Assembly: GCA_944990035.1 (NCBI GenBank)
Contig: CALYLX010000054.1
Span: 310,001-374,000, forward strand
Reading direction: 5' to 3'
Origin: Clitopilus passeckerianus
Lineage: Eukaryota; Basidiomycota; Agaricomycetes; Agaricales; Entolomataceae
DNA length: 64,000 bases
Shown: piece after piece, positions 47,456 to 58,197 of the stretch
Numbering within the stretch: position 1 is the stretch's first letter
How the letters are laid out: every line of letters begins with the position of its first letter
Made by a program: the position numbers and the translations under genes
Notes under the pieces: model-generated
Seen by the model: the letters and a program-made list of their open reading frames with translations, nothing else
The model's database searches: none
Told to the model about the DNA's origin: nothing

Positions 47456-47662
47456 TCCCCTCCTTCCTTTACCCCCTCAAACGGAATGTACTGTTCCCGT
47501 CCTATTCAAGCTTCACCTGTCTACCGTCTTTCGCCCTTCTATGGTTATTTGCCTCCCGGCCTTTCTTTATTTTTTGTTCTACTATTCATTGTTGTATTAT
47601 GGATCCAGCTTTCACGAATGTCAAATTTAATTACACTTCCAAGATCGCAATATTACATCTAT

Positions 47663-48710
47663 TCATGAGATCAATCTGGATTCACTGTAACTCGGTAGTT
47701 CGTCGTCCACTCCATGCGACGTTGAACCCAGGCGGCCTACATGGCCTTCAACCCTCCACGCCCACTCATTACCTTCTTTCCACCTGAAAACGTCACCACC
47801 AAAATTGACCTCGAACTCGCTTTCGCCATCAACACCGATGGCAGCGAAGACGTCGTAGTTGTACCGGGGCATATAAAGTCCGGTAAAAGCGTCCGGAAGG
47901 CGTTGTCCATTGTAGGTGAAGAACAGAGCGCCTGTGGCGAACTCATATCCGCAGCCAACGACATCGCCGGGGGTGATCTTATGAATGTCCTTGGTGTAGT
48001 CGCGACCACCGTCGGGGTCCTCGAAGAACTTGCGAAGGTCATCGAGGTGAAGGGCCGCACTCAGCCTATTCCATCCCGGAAGACGCCAAGGGGGGTACGG
48101 GCGACAGGCGGTGCCTAGATGGACTTTGTTAGCATCAGGAACGAGGCTCGGCATAGACGGGAAAGGTACCGACCTACTGCAATGGTGCTTTCCATTTTAT
48201 GGATCATCACCTCGTAGTATACACCCGTTTTGCCCTGGATCTCGTACAGGCCAGCCAGGATGGGGATGTCGCTGAGGAGGCAAGCATCCTTTGATTTCGC
48301 AGAGGTAGTCACTTTCACGACTGCGCTACCCTTAGATGCGGTGGGGTTTTGAACTTGGCCGACGAATCGCATGTAGGGGTACTCTAGGCCCCAGGATTTG
48401 CAGCCTGCAGAGTCGATGCGGTCGACAAGATGCGAGGGAATCATACGTGGTTCGTCTGGGGGATTGTCGGTGCAGAATCTTTCTGCTGACTCGTATTCAT
48501 CCTCAGGTGCATCCCTATATTTACCCAAGGCGTGCTGTTCTCATTTCAGCCTCGTTAGATGCTGTTAGGGTCGAATTACTGAAGACTTACTGTTTTCTCT
48601 GGTGCTGGCGCCCAGTCGGGCGGCGCGTCTGAATTACTATGAGAACTTGAAGACTCATGGCCATGCAGATTATCTGCGAGCTTAGTTCTAAGAGATTTGA
48701 AGAAAGACAT
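47663..48710 (-). CDS. SPRY-domain protein
   Basis: Three exons: 48710-48591 (MSFFKSLRTKLADNLHG, Ser/His-rich), 48534 to about 48174, and about 48117-47663. They join to about 310 residues. The SPRY/B30.2-like fold is seen from WGLEYPYMRFVG through YYEVMIHKMESTIAVG, PPWRLPGWNRLSAALHLDD, DVVGCGYEFATGALFFTYNG and YDVFAAIGVDGESEFEVNFG. SPRY domains bind peptide partners. The closest fungal relatives I recall are Ssh4/Ear1-type adaptors, but those have an N-terminal membrane span, which is absent here, so the role stays open. The start is 255 bp from the divergent RPC11 start. Confidence 0.85.
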
Positions 48711-48965
48711 GCTGAAGCTAAAGGCCTGCGGGACGAGTGGGAGACGAGATGGTACACCTTTACAGCACACCTGCCATCTTATAAGGCTGATGGCCGTGAG
48801 GAACCAATCGCAACGAACCTTTGCTTGACAGCGGTCGTTTGGCTATGCATTGAGATAAGATTAGATCAAGCCGATCGGATAAGTGGGCCGGATGAGCACA
48901 GCCCCGGTCAGCTCTTCTCCTTCAGTTCAAGCCATTTTTCTGTTGGGCACAGACGAGGGCCTAGG

Positions 48966-49491
48966 ATGTTGTTCTGTCCGACGTGCGCTAATTTGCTGGT
49001 GGTATCCGCGGATACGGGGTACAACAGGTGGGCTTGTAACACTTGTGCCTACCAGTTTCCGATTACGAAACAGGTGAGCGAAATTTTGGCTACAGTTGGC
49101 AGGGTGTTCATGGATTCATTCATATAGATGACAACACGGACGAAACTGAAGCGCAAGGAGGTGGACGACGTTCTGGGTGGAGATGATATGTGGAAGCATG
49201 CAGACTCGACCATGGGTGCGGTGTTTCCCTATGATATCTTGGCCGTTGCTGACACGCTTCATTAGCCACATGTGACAAGTGCAACAATGGCCAGGCCTAT
49301 TTCTACCAGCTACAAATCCGATCTGCAGACGAACCTATGACTACATGTACCTGTCCACAAATCACTTCATGCTCTGTCACTAATCCTTTCTGTTCGCAGT
49401 TTACCGGTATGGTGTTCGGTATTGCATCTAAACTGCTCTCATCATCCTTCCTAGCTGTACCGCCTGCGCCCACAGATGGCGCGAAAATTAA
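48966..49491 (+). CDS. RPC11: RNA polymerase III subunit RPC11/RPC10
   Basis: Small TFIIS-like subunit needed for Pol III RNA cleavage, termination and reinitiation. Five exons (48966-49073, 49128-49215, 49266-49346, 49400-49406, 49455-49491) give 106 residues, the family length. The N-terminal zinc ribbon has C4-P-T-C7 and C24-N-T-C27. The C-terminal ribbon has C68-D-K-C71 and C96-T-A-C99, with the catalytic hairpin Q-I-R-S-A-D87-E88-P. It ends HRWREN. Exon 4 is only 7 nt (TTTACCG, coding F-Y-R with flanking bases); without it the conserved TTFYRCT cannot be built. It shares an upstream region with the SPRY gene. Confidence 0.95.
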
Positions 49492-49679
49492 AAGCTGTAT
49501 ATATTCGTCGTTGTACGTGCCCTCTTTCTCGCCAATTGAACGCAGCCTCATGTTTGTTAGATTCTTGATAACGCCTACATCGGTTGGGAAGCGGGCTCCT
49601 GCTCTTCACGCGACTTTGCTGGCTGGAAATAATGATTGGCTCGCGCTTCGGTTCCACGTCCAAATCCACGTATGTAGCT

Positions 49680-50229
49680 TTAATATTCGATGTACATCCG
49701 AGTGTATTCTATGGTACCTTTATAGAACTTGTCTCCGAACGGTGTCATACCCCGTTTAATGTACCAAGCCGATGCAGAGGTCCTCGCGTCGCACCAAACC
49801 AACTTGCAACCATGCTCTTTCTTCATCCACTCAAACGCGAATTTCAAGAGCTCGGAGCCTACACTTCGCCCTTGCCAAGGCGGGTCGCAGGCGAACTTCC
49901 TGAATCTTGCTTGTGCCTCTGTCGGAACGCCTACAGCTATGCCTTGACCCTCGGGGATGGGCTCCAGAAACAACGAGATCGCGGCCACAGGGTTCTCATT
50001 TGGCGAGATGAATGCACCCAGGTGGATTCCATTCTGATCTTCTGGGAGCATGACATGCGATATGGGCATGTCTGGCCACAGGACCAAGTGACGAAGCGAA
50101 ATGGTTTCCTCAGGTTTGATCTCGCGGCATTCGATTTTGAAGCCTAAAATGAGGGTATGTGATCCATGAAATGAAAATGACTCGGTTTGTGGGCGCAATC
50201 TCACTATTTTTCTCACCCGTAGGAGTCAT
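49680..50229 (-). CDS. GNAT-family N-acetyltransferase
   Basis: Two exons: a 13-nt first exon (50229-50217, MTPTG) and 50143-49680, joined in phase to 158 residues. The GNAT fold shows the N-terminal strand FKIECREIKPEETISLRHLV, central strands NGIHLGAFISPNENPVAAIS, the acetyl-CoA motif A region FACDPPWQGRSVGSELLKFA (Q/RxxGxG/A as QGRSVG) and C-terminal SASAWYIKRGMTPFGDKFY. The substrate is unknown; single-domain fungal GNATs often acetylate small amines. It is convergent with RPC11, 188 bp apart. The short first exon is supported by a GTGAGA donor and a TTTTAG acceptor. Confidence 0.88.
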
Positions 50230-50534
50230 GGTTTCGCTCTTTCCTTGATCTCACGCACGCTTGGTCTGAGATGAATTGATCGGTTTCGAGAATCAATGGG
50301 CTGTTAGGGTTTTCTCTCTCTGGATTACGTAATCTCACCCAAAAACACTAACTGTTCGACGCCTCGAGTGGGCGCCTAGTAAGCCTTTCATTATGCAAAG
50401 GGCGAGAAAGACCGCTAAAAACATCTGTTCGGCCATCAAGCAGATACAGCTTGAATCAGCGTAGCGTGCAACGTATTCCCCGACGACAACCGTGCAAGGC
50501 ATGTAATACAGTGCCCCGTCAAAACACTACCAAG

Positions 50535-50750
50535 CTAATATTCCAACGTCTTAAGTTCATTGAATTTCGCACCCATCAGCAGGACGGCGTTTTCGATGAG
50601 ACCTATCCGTAAAGAACGATCATGGTCTGAGGGTGTTGTCCGTCTGCCTCGGTTTGTGACTCTATTTTTGAGGTTCCCCACTTTTGAGACGAAGGTGACT
50701 CGACTCAGAAAACGAAACTCGATCCGTTCTAGCGCAGGGAATCTTCCCAA
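50535..50750 (-). pseudogene. possible F-box/LRR tail remnant
   Basis: A 71-codon frame beginning MGRFPALERIEFRFLSR and ending LLMGAKFNELKTLEY has a leucine-rich-repeat look, as at the ends of fungal F-box proteins. No F-box is found upstream. It overlaps sequence also duplicated before the second 2OG oxygenase copy. Weak call. Confidence 0.2.
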
Positions 50751-50999
50751 GCTTTATGGCGCTTCTCAATTCCTGACTGTCGTTTCTCACACTCCTTGTC
50801 CACAAACCCTTACTTCGCTATTCAGAACATTCGGGACCCAGCGGTGCGCTCGCTTGTCCTCGCCTCATGTTTAGCCGTCTAACATGTCACACAACAGCAT
50901 TTCGATCACGATTTTACTTCAAAACCCAGGAGGTAACAAGCACACTCGCAGTCTCTATCCCTATAATCTACCAGCCCCCGAATCCCATAGACGTCCGTC

Positions 51000-52434
51000 A
51001 TGCCAACCACTAAAGATACCGCCGACAGCATTCGTAGTTCTATCGTGCAGAACCCTGCCTGTATTGGCGGTGTTTGCGATATTTCCTCTCATGACTCTCT
51101 TATTTTCTTTAACATTGCAGATTCCAACTCCGCGAGGTATGGGATTGACATGGCTGTTATAGTACATCGAACTGATGATTGTGTTTTAAGCTGGGTGAAT
51201 CTCTCGTCGGCGTCGGCGGACCAGCTCTCTGAACTGGCTTCAGCTTGCCAACCTGCTACATTTGGCCGCGGTCAAACAGACGTCCTCGACGAGACCTATA
51301 GGAAGGCAGGCAAACTGGATATCGAGCAATTTGCCACGTCTTTGAATCCCCTCTCCTATCATATCATCGAGCACATCCAGAGGGAGCTGTTGGATACCGA
51401 TCAACAGGAAAGACCTCTTTCTGTGGAGCTCTATAAGCTGAACGTCTACGGTAAATCGGTCGTCCATCCCAAGCCATGGAGACTGATACTCATATGTTTA
51501 TTACAGGTGAAGGCTCCTTCTTTAAGGCTCACAAGGATACACCTCGTGGGGAAGGGATGATTGGGTCGTTGTCTTCTCGGCGCCTCATGAAGGCGGATCT
51601 CTTGTCTTGCGTCATGGCGGCAAGGAATGGACCTTCGACTCTGGAGAGATGCTCAAGGAGAAGAAATCTTCGGTTGCATACGTGGCGTTCTTCAGTGACG
51701 TTGAGCACGAGGTCACCCCAGTTACCTCCGGCTTTCGAATCACCCTCACTTGGAACCTTTACCTGAGTACCGAAGTCATCGACAGCCCAACCCGACGCCT
51801 ATCTCCTGGCCAGTCGGATCTGACGGCCGCGCTCACCGCTGCTAGGCAGAATCCAGAATTCATGCCCAAAGGTGGTTTCCTTGGGTTCGGCCTCGAATTT
51901 CAATACCCGGTCAAGACAAATGCTGCCGATCCCACTGAATTAGGCGACATATTGGGCCGTCTCAAAGGGCCTGACGCCTCTTTGTTGCGCGCTTTGGAGC
52001 GCGCCGGATTCAAATCCAGCCTCAAGATACTTTATGAATACCTCTTCGATAGCAACGACTACGACTCGGATGATTCGGACGACCGGGGTAGTGGCAAGGA
52101 GTATCAAATGGGGCGGTTTGAAGATAGTGAATACGACAAAGCCCTCATCATGTCCTCGGAGGAGGTGGATCTCAGCGCCAGGTGGCAGGAGGAGGATCTC
52201 CTCCTATGTTTCTATCAACAAGGGGCCAAGTTCACCTACGAGTATGGATGCAAGCGACCCAAAGGAGTCAAATCCGATCAATCCGCCGCCGTCTTGTGGA
52301 TTACTTCCCCAAATTCCACTTCTTGCTTTCGAACAGCCTACCTCGCATGTGGCAATCAGGCGGAATTGGATTACGTCTATGCTGACCTCGTCCTCGTGGC
52401 GGAGGTCCCTCCCGCCGAGGAACGTGACGATTGA
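51000..52434 (+). pseudogene. 2OG-Fe(II) oxygenase, tandem copy 1 (frameshifted)
   Basis: Prolyl-4-hydroxylase-like 2OG-Fe(II) oxygenase of a fungal type. Exon 1 starts MPTTKDTADSIRSSIVQ; a second exon reads SWVNLSSASADQLSELASAC to ELYKLNVYG; the third begins GEGSFFKAHKDTPRGEGMIG with the HxD iron motif. Directly after GSL the frame is lost: copy 2 has seven more bases (CCTAGTC) at the point near 51567. In the shifted frame the protein continues intact with VAFFSDVEHEVTPVTSGFR (second iron His and 2OG-binding Arg), LTWNLYLS and LLLCFYQQGAKFTYEYGCKR to the stop. The rest has no other damage, so inactivation is recent or an unusual recoding would be needed. Confidence 0.75.
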
Positions 52435-52924
52435 ATTAAAGCCTCAAGACCTTCGCTGAAACGATTCTTTGTGCCTCGTAACATTGTTCCCGTGCTTATA
52501 TACTATATTACTTTAATACGATATGTGACATGCAGGTCTCCCCAATCGACGAACACTTCCAACGTCGTCTTCGTGAAGTGTGCCTCTTTAAGAGCAGGGG
52601 TAAGGATACAGCAGGGAGCCTCGTTCCTATTCATCTAGTTGACGCTCCAGATTGGAAGATTGCCGCTTTTTGAAATGAACGTGACTCGGGTGCAGGAATT
52701 TTCCCAAGATTACCGTAATTGATTTCCCACACTTCTTACCCACAAACCCTCCTTCGCCTTTCTTATGACTCGAAAATAAGGGTTGTCCTTGTCTCATGTT
52801 GAGCAACCCATTATGTCACCCAACAGCATTTAGACCACGATTCCACTTTAAAATCTGGGAGATAGACAGCATGCTCGCAGTCGCCCCCTCTAGAATTTCT
52901 CCGACTTGAACCAAGAATCTCGTC

Positions 52925-54379
52925 ATGCAGACTCCCAAAGACACCGCAGAAAAGATTCGTAATTCAATCGTTCAGAATCCAGCCTGCGTCGGCGGAATTT
53001 GTGATATATCCTCTCTTGATTCTCGCATTTTCTTTAATATCGCAGACGCTAACTTTTCAAGTAAGATACTACCATCATTCCAATTTTCGTCTGGATTAAT
53101 AGCTACGTGTCGTCAGTTGGGTCAATCTCTCTTCTGCCTCGGCGGACCAACTCCAGAAACTTGCTTCGGCTTGTCAACCCGCTACTTTTGGTCGCAATCA
53201 AGAAGATGTGCTCGAGGAGTCTTACAGGAAGGCGGGAAAACTAGATGTCGAGCAATTTGCCACATCCTTGAATCCGTTCTCCTATCGACTCATTTAGCAC
53301 ATCCAGAGAGATCTCTTGGACGGAAATCAACAGGAGAGACCTCCTTTTGCTGAACTGTATAAGTTAAACGTCTACGGTAAATGGGGCAGCTTTTTCCGGA
53401 GTCATATAATGCTGACATTCACTTGGTTCTCCTAGGTGAAGGCTCTTTCTTCAAAGCTCACAAAGATACACCTCGTGGAGAAGGGATGATTGGGTCCCTA
53501 GTCGTTGTCTTCTCGACGCCTCATGAAGGCGGCTCTCTTGTACTGCGCCACGCACGGAAGGAGTGGACTTTCGACTCGGGAATCATGCTCAAGGAGAAGA
53601 AATCTTCGGTTGCATACGTGGCTTTCTTCAGTGATGTCGAGCACGAGGTCACGCCAGTCACTTGTGGCTTTCGAATTACCCTCACTTGGAACCTTTACTT
53701 GGGCGCCGACGTCGTGCCAACTCCAACCCCACGCCTCTCTCCTGGCCAGTCAGACCTGACAGCTACACTCGCGGCTGCTAGGAAGAATCCACAATTCATG
53801 CCCACAGGGGGATACCTTGGTTTTGGCCTCGACTTCCAATATCCGGTCAAGGTGGATCGTACCAACCCAACTCGACTGAAGGACATACTCGGACGCCTCA
53901 AAGCCTCAGATGCCGCTTTATTACGCTCTTTGGAACTGGCCGGGTTCAAGGCTAGGCTCAACATCCTCTACGAAACTCGCTTTGACAACGACTACTACGA
54001 TTCCAATGGTGAAGATGACCGGGGCAGTGGGGAGGAGTACAAGATGGGTCGGATGAGGGGACAGTGGGGCAATGAAGTATCCAAAGCGCTCGTCATGTCC
54101 TCCAAGGTGGTCGATCTCAGCAACCGATATGAAGAAGAGGACGTTCTATTATGTTTCTATCAGCAAGGTGCCAAGTTTGCCTACGATTATGGGTGCAAGC
54201 GCCCTAGAGGCGTTAAACCCAATCAATCTGCTGCCGTATGGTGGATAACCTCTCCAAAGTCAACTTCACGCTTTCAAACCGCTTACCTGGCCTATGGAAA
54301 CCAGGCGGAGCCAAATTATATCTATGCCGACCTCGTTCTCGTGACACAGGTCCCTCCTATCGAAAAACGTGGTGGTTAG
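52925..54379 (+). pseudogene. 2OG-Fe(II) oxygenase, tandem copy 2 (nonsense)
   Basis: Paralogue of the gene at 51000 with the same promoter homology and exon order. It starts MQTPKDTAEKIRNSIVQ. The second exon reads SWVNLSSASADQLQKLA but meets TAG at 53295-53297 where copy 1 has GAG (SYHIIEHIQ against SYRLI-stop-HIQ). The first intron donor is also one base off the phase needed. From 53420 a perfect 300-codon stretch follows: FKAHKDTPRG (HxD), VEHEVTPVTCGFRITLTW, LLCFYQQGAKFAYDYGCKR, ending VPPIEKRGG. The catalytic half could be expressed from an internal ATG only without its N-terminal third. Confidence 0.75.
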
Positions 54380-54603
54380 ACCTTGAGTCGTCTGCCTGCC
54401 GTATCAATCTCTTGTATGCATCTCCTTATCATCTTATCCTGTAATTCTGTCCCATTGTCCCCATGATTGTACGATACATCCCTGTTCCATACGATATGTG
54501 ATAAATCTAGTCCTGCTTTCAAATTTACTCCGTCTGAGCCCGGATCTCTGGGATGTACCGTAACGACAGAACAACAAAGGCGCGAGGACCAGTTCCAGTC
54601 TAT

Positions 54604-56249
54604 CTAATTGAAAGCATACGGCGATAGCGGCACTATCGATGGAGGTGGCCTAACCTCGAACTCCACCATTTCGAGAGACTGAACAGCTTCTCGCACTATC
54701 CTGCCCCATGCCTTCTCCAAGCCCACGATCGGACATTTCTCCAAGGTAATACTGAATTTGAGTAGTGGCCACGCCTGGAACGAGGCCGAGGACATCGCTT
54801 TCATTAAGAGGCGCAGTGGCTGAGACGAACATCAGAAAAGGAAACAAAATTCGGAGGTTAATTTTAGGCCCACCTCTTGCCCATCGGTTTCGGTCAGACG
54901 TCGGAAATCGCAGTGGTAGCAACCATCTTCCGTATACTCGTGCTGAGCGGTTCGGGCCGTGATTTCAAGGGAACTCAGAAGAGGCAAGTGTTTATGGAGG
55001 CGGATGAAGAGTTGTGGGTGGATGGCGATGACCTTGAGTCGGAGGTGACGAAGACCTGAAGGTAGGACTCCCAGGATCTGTGACAAGTCGGCGAAAGTCA
55101 AAAATGAGTCGTCCAAGGATACGGACATCACCAGGCTGGTAATGGTGGGTATGAATAGCTGGATAGTGTTCAACCGACATTCTCTGGCTTTGGAGAAGGA
55201 GGATGCTGCGCTTCCGTACCAATGTTGAGATGGTAGAATCGTGAGTCTATGAAGGTTCTCCTCATAAAGGTGCGTTTCGTTTAGGCTATGGAGGGTAGGA
55301 ACAGCCACGTTCGTGAGCCTTGAGGTATTTGAAGATATGAACGTAACCATCTCTTGGTCTTCTCCGTCGCGTGGGGTGGGTAAGTATAAAGTGAGCGATT
55401 CGAGTTTGGGAAAATGGCCGAGCTCTCGAAAGAGAGTCGACGTCCGGAGACCAGTCGAGGTCGAGGCGGCGAAGGATAGAGATCGAAGACTTGGGTTCAT
55501 AGAATTGACGAATCGAGCTACAGTGATGGCATTGATTTCGAATATCTTTAGCTCTTGGCTGGGGGTGGATCCTTGGCTGCAGTCTGCAGTCTCGAATTCA
55601 AGGTGAATCCCCGCCAAGGAGCCGACGTTCGTTGAGCTCGACATGAGACCTGCAATACCGGCCAGGGAACTTCGAATTGTGAGTGTCCGGAGGTTCGGTC
55701 CAAATCGCCTCCAGAGAAAAGAAACGAAGACGGAGCTGAGGGCTCGTGGATACAGTGCATGATCGTAGTTGATCTCGAGATGATTGACGAAGGGAAGACA
55801 TTTCAGGAACTTGAATGCGGACAGTCTGATGTTATGCAGGATGTCCTGTCTCTGTCGCAGAGAATCTTGCTGCTTGGAAGTCAAGCCCCGTAAAGATAAG
55901 CCAGGGAGGAAACGAGTCAGGTGTCGATTGTGATACGGGTTCTGTTCGAATAGTTCAAAGGATAGGGTCACGAGGAGATGCTGGATCCGAGAGGATATAT
56001 GTGTTTGGCTATGGAATGAAAATCAGCTTCATCGGAAGGAGGTCCGGGAGATACTCACCTCAAATGGTCGAGATACCGACAAGCAGTGTACGGATCATAT
56101 TGTGCGAAGAGACTGCCAATCTGGACTTCCGCATATTTCTCCGAAAGTGCAAGATCCATAAACATCTTGTTAACGCCGTAGAGATCAACGAGCGTATCCT
56201 TCGGAACGAAGTTTGCTACATGTAGCCAGATTTCGTTGGGTAGGATCAT
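54604..56249 (-). CDS. F-box/leucine-rich-repeat protein
   Basis: Three exons (56249 to about 56057, about 56006 to 54878, about 54822 to 54604) join in phase. The N-terminus MILPNEIWLHVANFVPKDTL followed by LYGVNKMFMDLAL is an F-box, the Skp1-binding module of SCF ubiquitin ligases. The body has irregular leucine-rich repeats (FVNHLEINYDHALYP, PNLRTLTIRSSLAG, PSLRSLSFAAS, PKLESLTLYLP, LRHLRLKVIAI, LSSLEITA). No lesion is needed, unlike the F-box copies at 19-25 kb. The acceptor TCCATAG, rather than the nearer ATCCAG, is required for phase in intron 1. The substrate is unknown. Confidence 0.82.
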
Positions 56250-58197
56250 GGTGGAACTCGGTGCAGTAGGAGCGCAGGGTTAGGGGAATAGAAGAGTTAA
56301 AGGCATCTCGCGAGGTTTGAATTTTAGTTATAAGTTGTTTTGGCACTCAGGCACGCGTCTGCCAGGAGGCAAGGCCAATTAAGCGGACTTCGGCAACGGG
56401 ATCTCGGTATCTCTGCCGGACGGATATAAACCGCATCGTCGTAGTCGAAAAGACAAAAATGTGTCTGCTCTGTAGTTGCCCAAATTGTAGTTGGGACCGT
56501 GAGCCAGGGAGATGGGGACAAGCAGCCGTCCAAGAGGCCGTCGACCATTTCCGTTCCTCGGTTTCATTGGAAATTTGGAATCGCCCTTCAATTCCTCCTT
56601 CGGACCGTCGTTCATTCCAATGTGGAGTGCGATGCTGATAGGTAGTTGACAGCGGGCGGGGTACGTCGGGATTAGCGGGTAGTCAGGTGTACTGCCGAGT
56701 CGAAGAGCTTGTCGGCAGGTTCGAGCCTGTACCTTAGCAGTTCCGGGGAACAGGGCGACATGTTGTAATTCAGGCTACCAAGTAACTGAGTTCTGTCAGG
56801 TGGTGAATCCCGACATCTTCTGCAACGGCCGTGCCTAGGAATGTCGCTATCAAGAATGCCAATAACAAGGTCAGAAGTGCACGTATCCTCCGAAGTGGAG
56901 TACGAGCCCAAGACGGCATTCCCTGCGTCCCAAGGCATTTATAACCTGAGATACGCCACGGATGGAGTTTCACAGGCGAGTTCAGGGAATTCAGAAGAGG
57001 AGATTGCCTCTGGTTGTCTTACTTTCGGCCCGGCTTGACGGAGGCCTGATTGTGACAGGAAACCCGCTCCGTCACTTGATTGTGACACCAGACGCCCAAA
57101 ATTGTCGACGCGACCGACCAAGTCAACAGTCACTTTTTGGTTCTAGACCGCGTTAGGAATCCTTCTCTCCATGAAAGGACTCAAATGTAGAGACGAAAAG
57201 TCGGGCAGGACATTTACTGAGGGAACGTAAGAACGGACAATCGTATTCTGTAGGCTATAACATGTATATATACTCCACAAGAACAATGGTATCTAATGAG
57301 AACAATGAAATGGAGTGGCAACCATGATGGTTGGCCACGAAGGTCAAAGCGAACGTAGTCATGATGCACGATTTGCCTCAACACTTCTCCTCAGCATGAA
57401 ACGACGTGAGCAGAACTCCTCCTGAGCGTGAGCTGCATGAGCATTACTCCTCCTGAATCCTGAGTCCATCACGGAATAACTTGGTGAAAATGCGGAAACC
57501 GTGAAATCGGTACTAGAGTAGGTGTATGCGGTATGCGTTGATGATGATGCAAGACTTGATTTGACACGAGAAGCGAGTTGAGACCGAAAGAAGTTGGCAA
57601 ATTTGAAATGAGAAGGTGTCGAGTCGAGTGGGGATACACAGAAGGGAGGCTAGTGATGTGATAGCTTGAGTGCACTACTGACAGATTAAACTTGAGCTTG
57701 ACGACATATAAAAAGGATTGAGTGATCAAGGAAATGATCTGGAAGGCGACCATGACTGTGTGAGATCCTGAAACGGGATGGAATGAAAGATAAAACACAA
57801 TAGCATAGTCTAGGTGGGGATGACTAGGAATGACCGGTTATAAGAACACCGGGACCATGATGGATACCGAGAGCATGGATGGAAGCCGAGGTGAGGCGGT
57901 CATGTTAGGCATAGCTAGCTCAGCCCCTGGTCATGCGACACCGGGGCATCGAGGACATACCAATGCCAATATCCCCTATATCAAAAAGAGTCGTAAGAAA
58001 TGTCCAAAAAACTAAATTTTGACCTTCTTGACGATCTTGGTTCCACAGAACTGTGCGGCTTATTTCGCGCCTGTGATGATGATTAGGATTCAAGCTCAAG
58101 AACTTCGCAAATCGAGAAAAAGTCCAGCCAGGTGCTGAACGAGGACCAACCCGCTAAGAAGAAGCAAAGCCATGGATGCCCGTAGAAGCTGCCAGAA
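56250..58197. other. gene-poor stretch
   Basis: No domain-bearing frame. A 109-codon minus-strand frame (57798-57469) starts with a hydrophobic segment and is Ser/His-rich, but has no family signature and may be chance. Confidence 0.4.
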
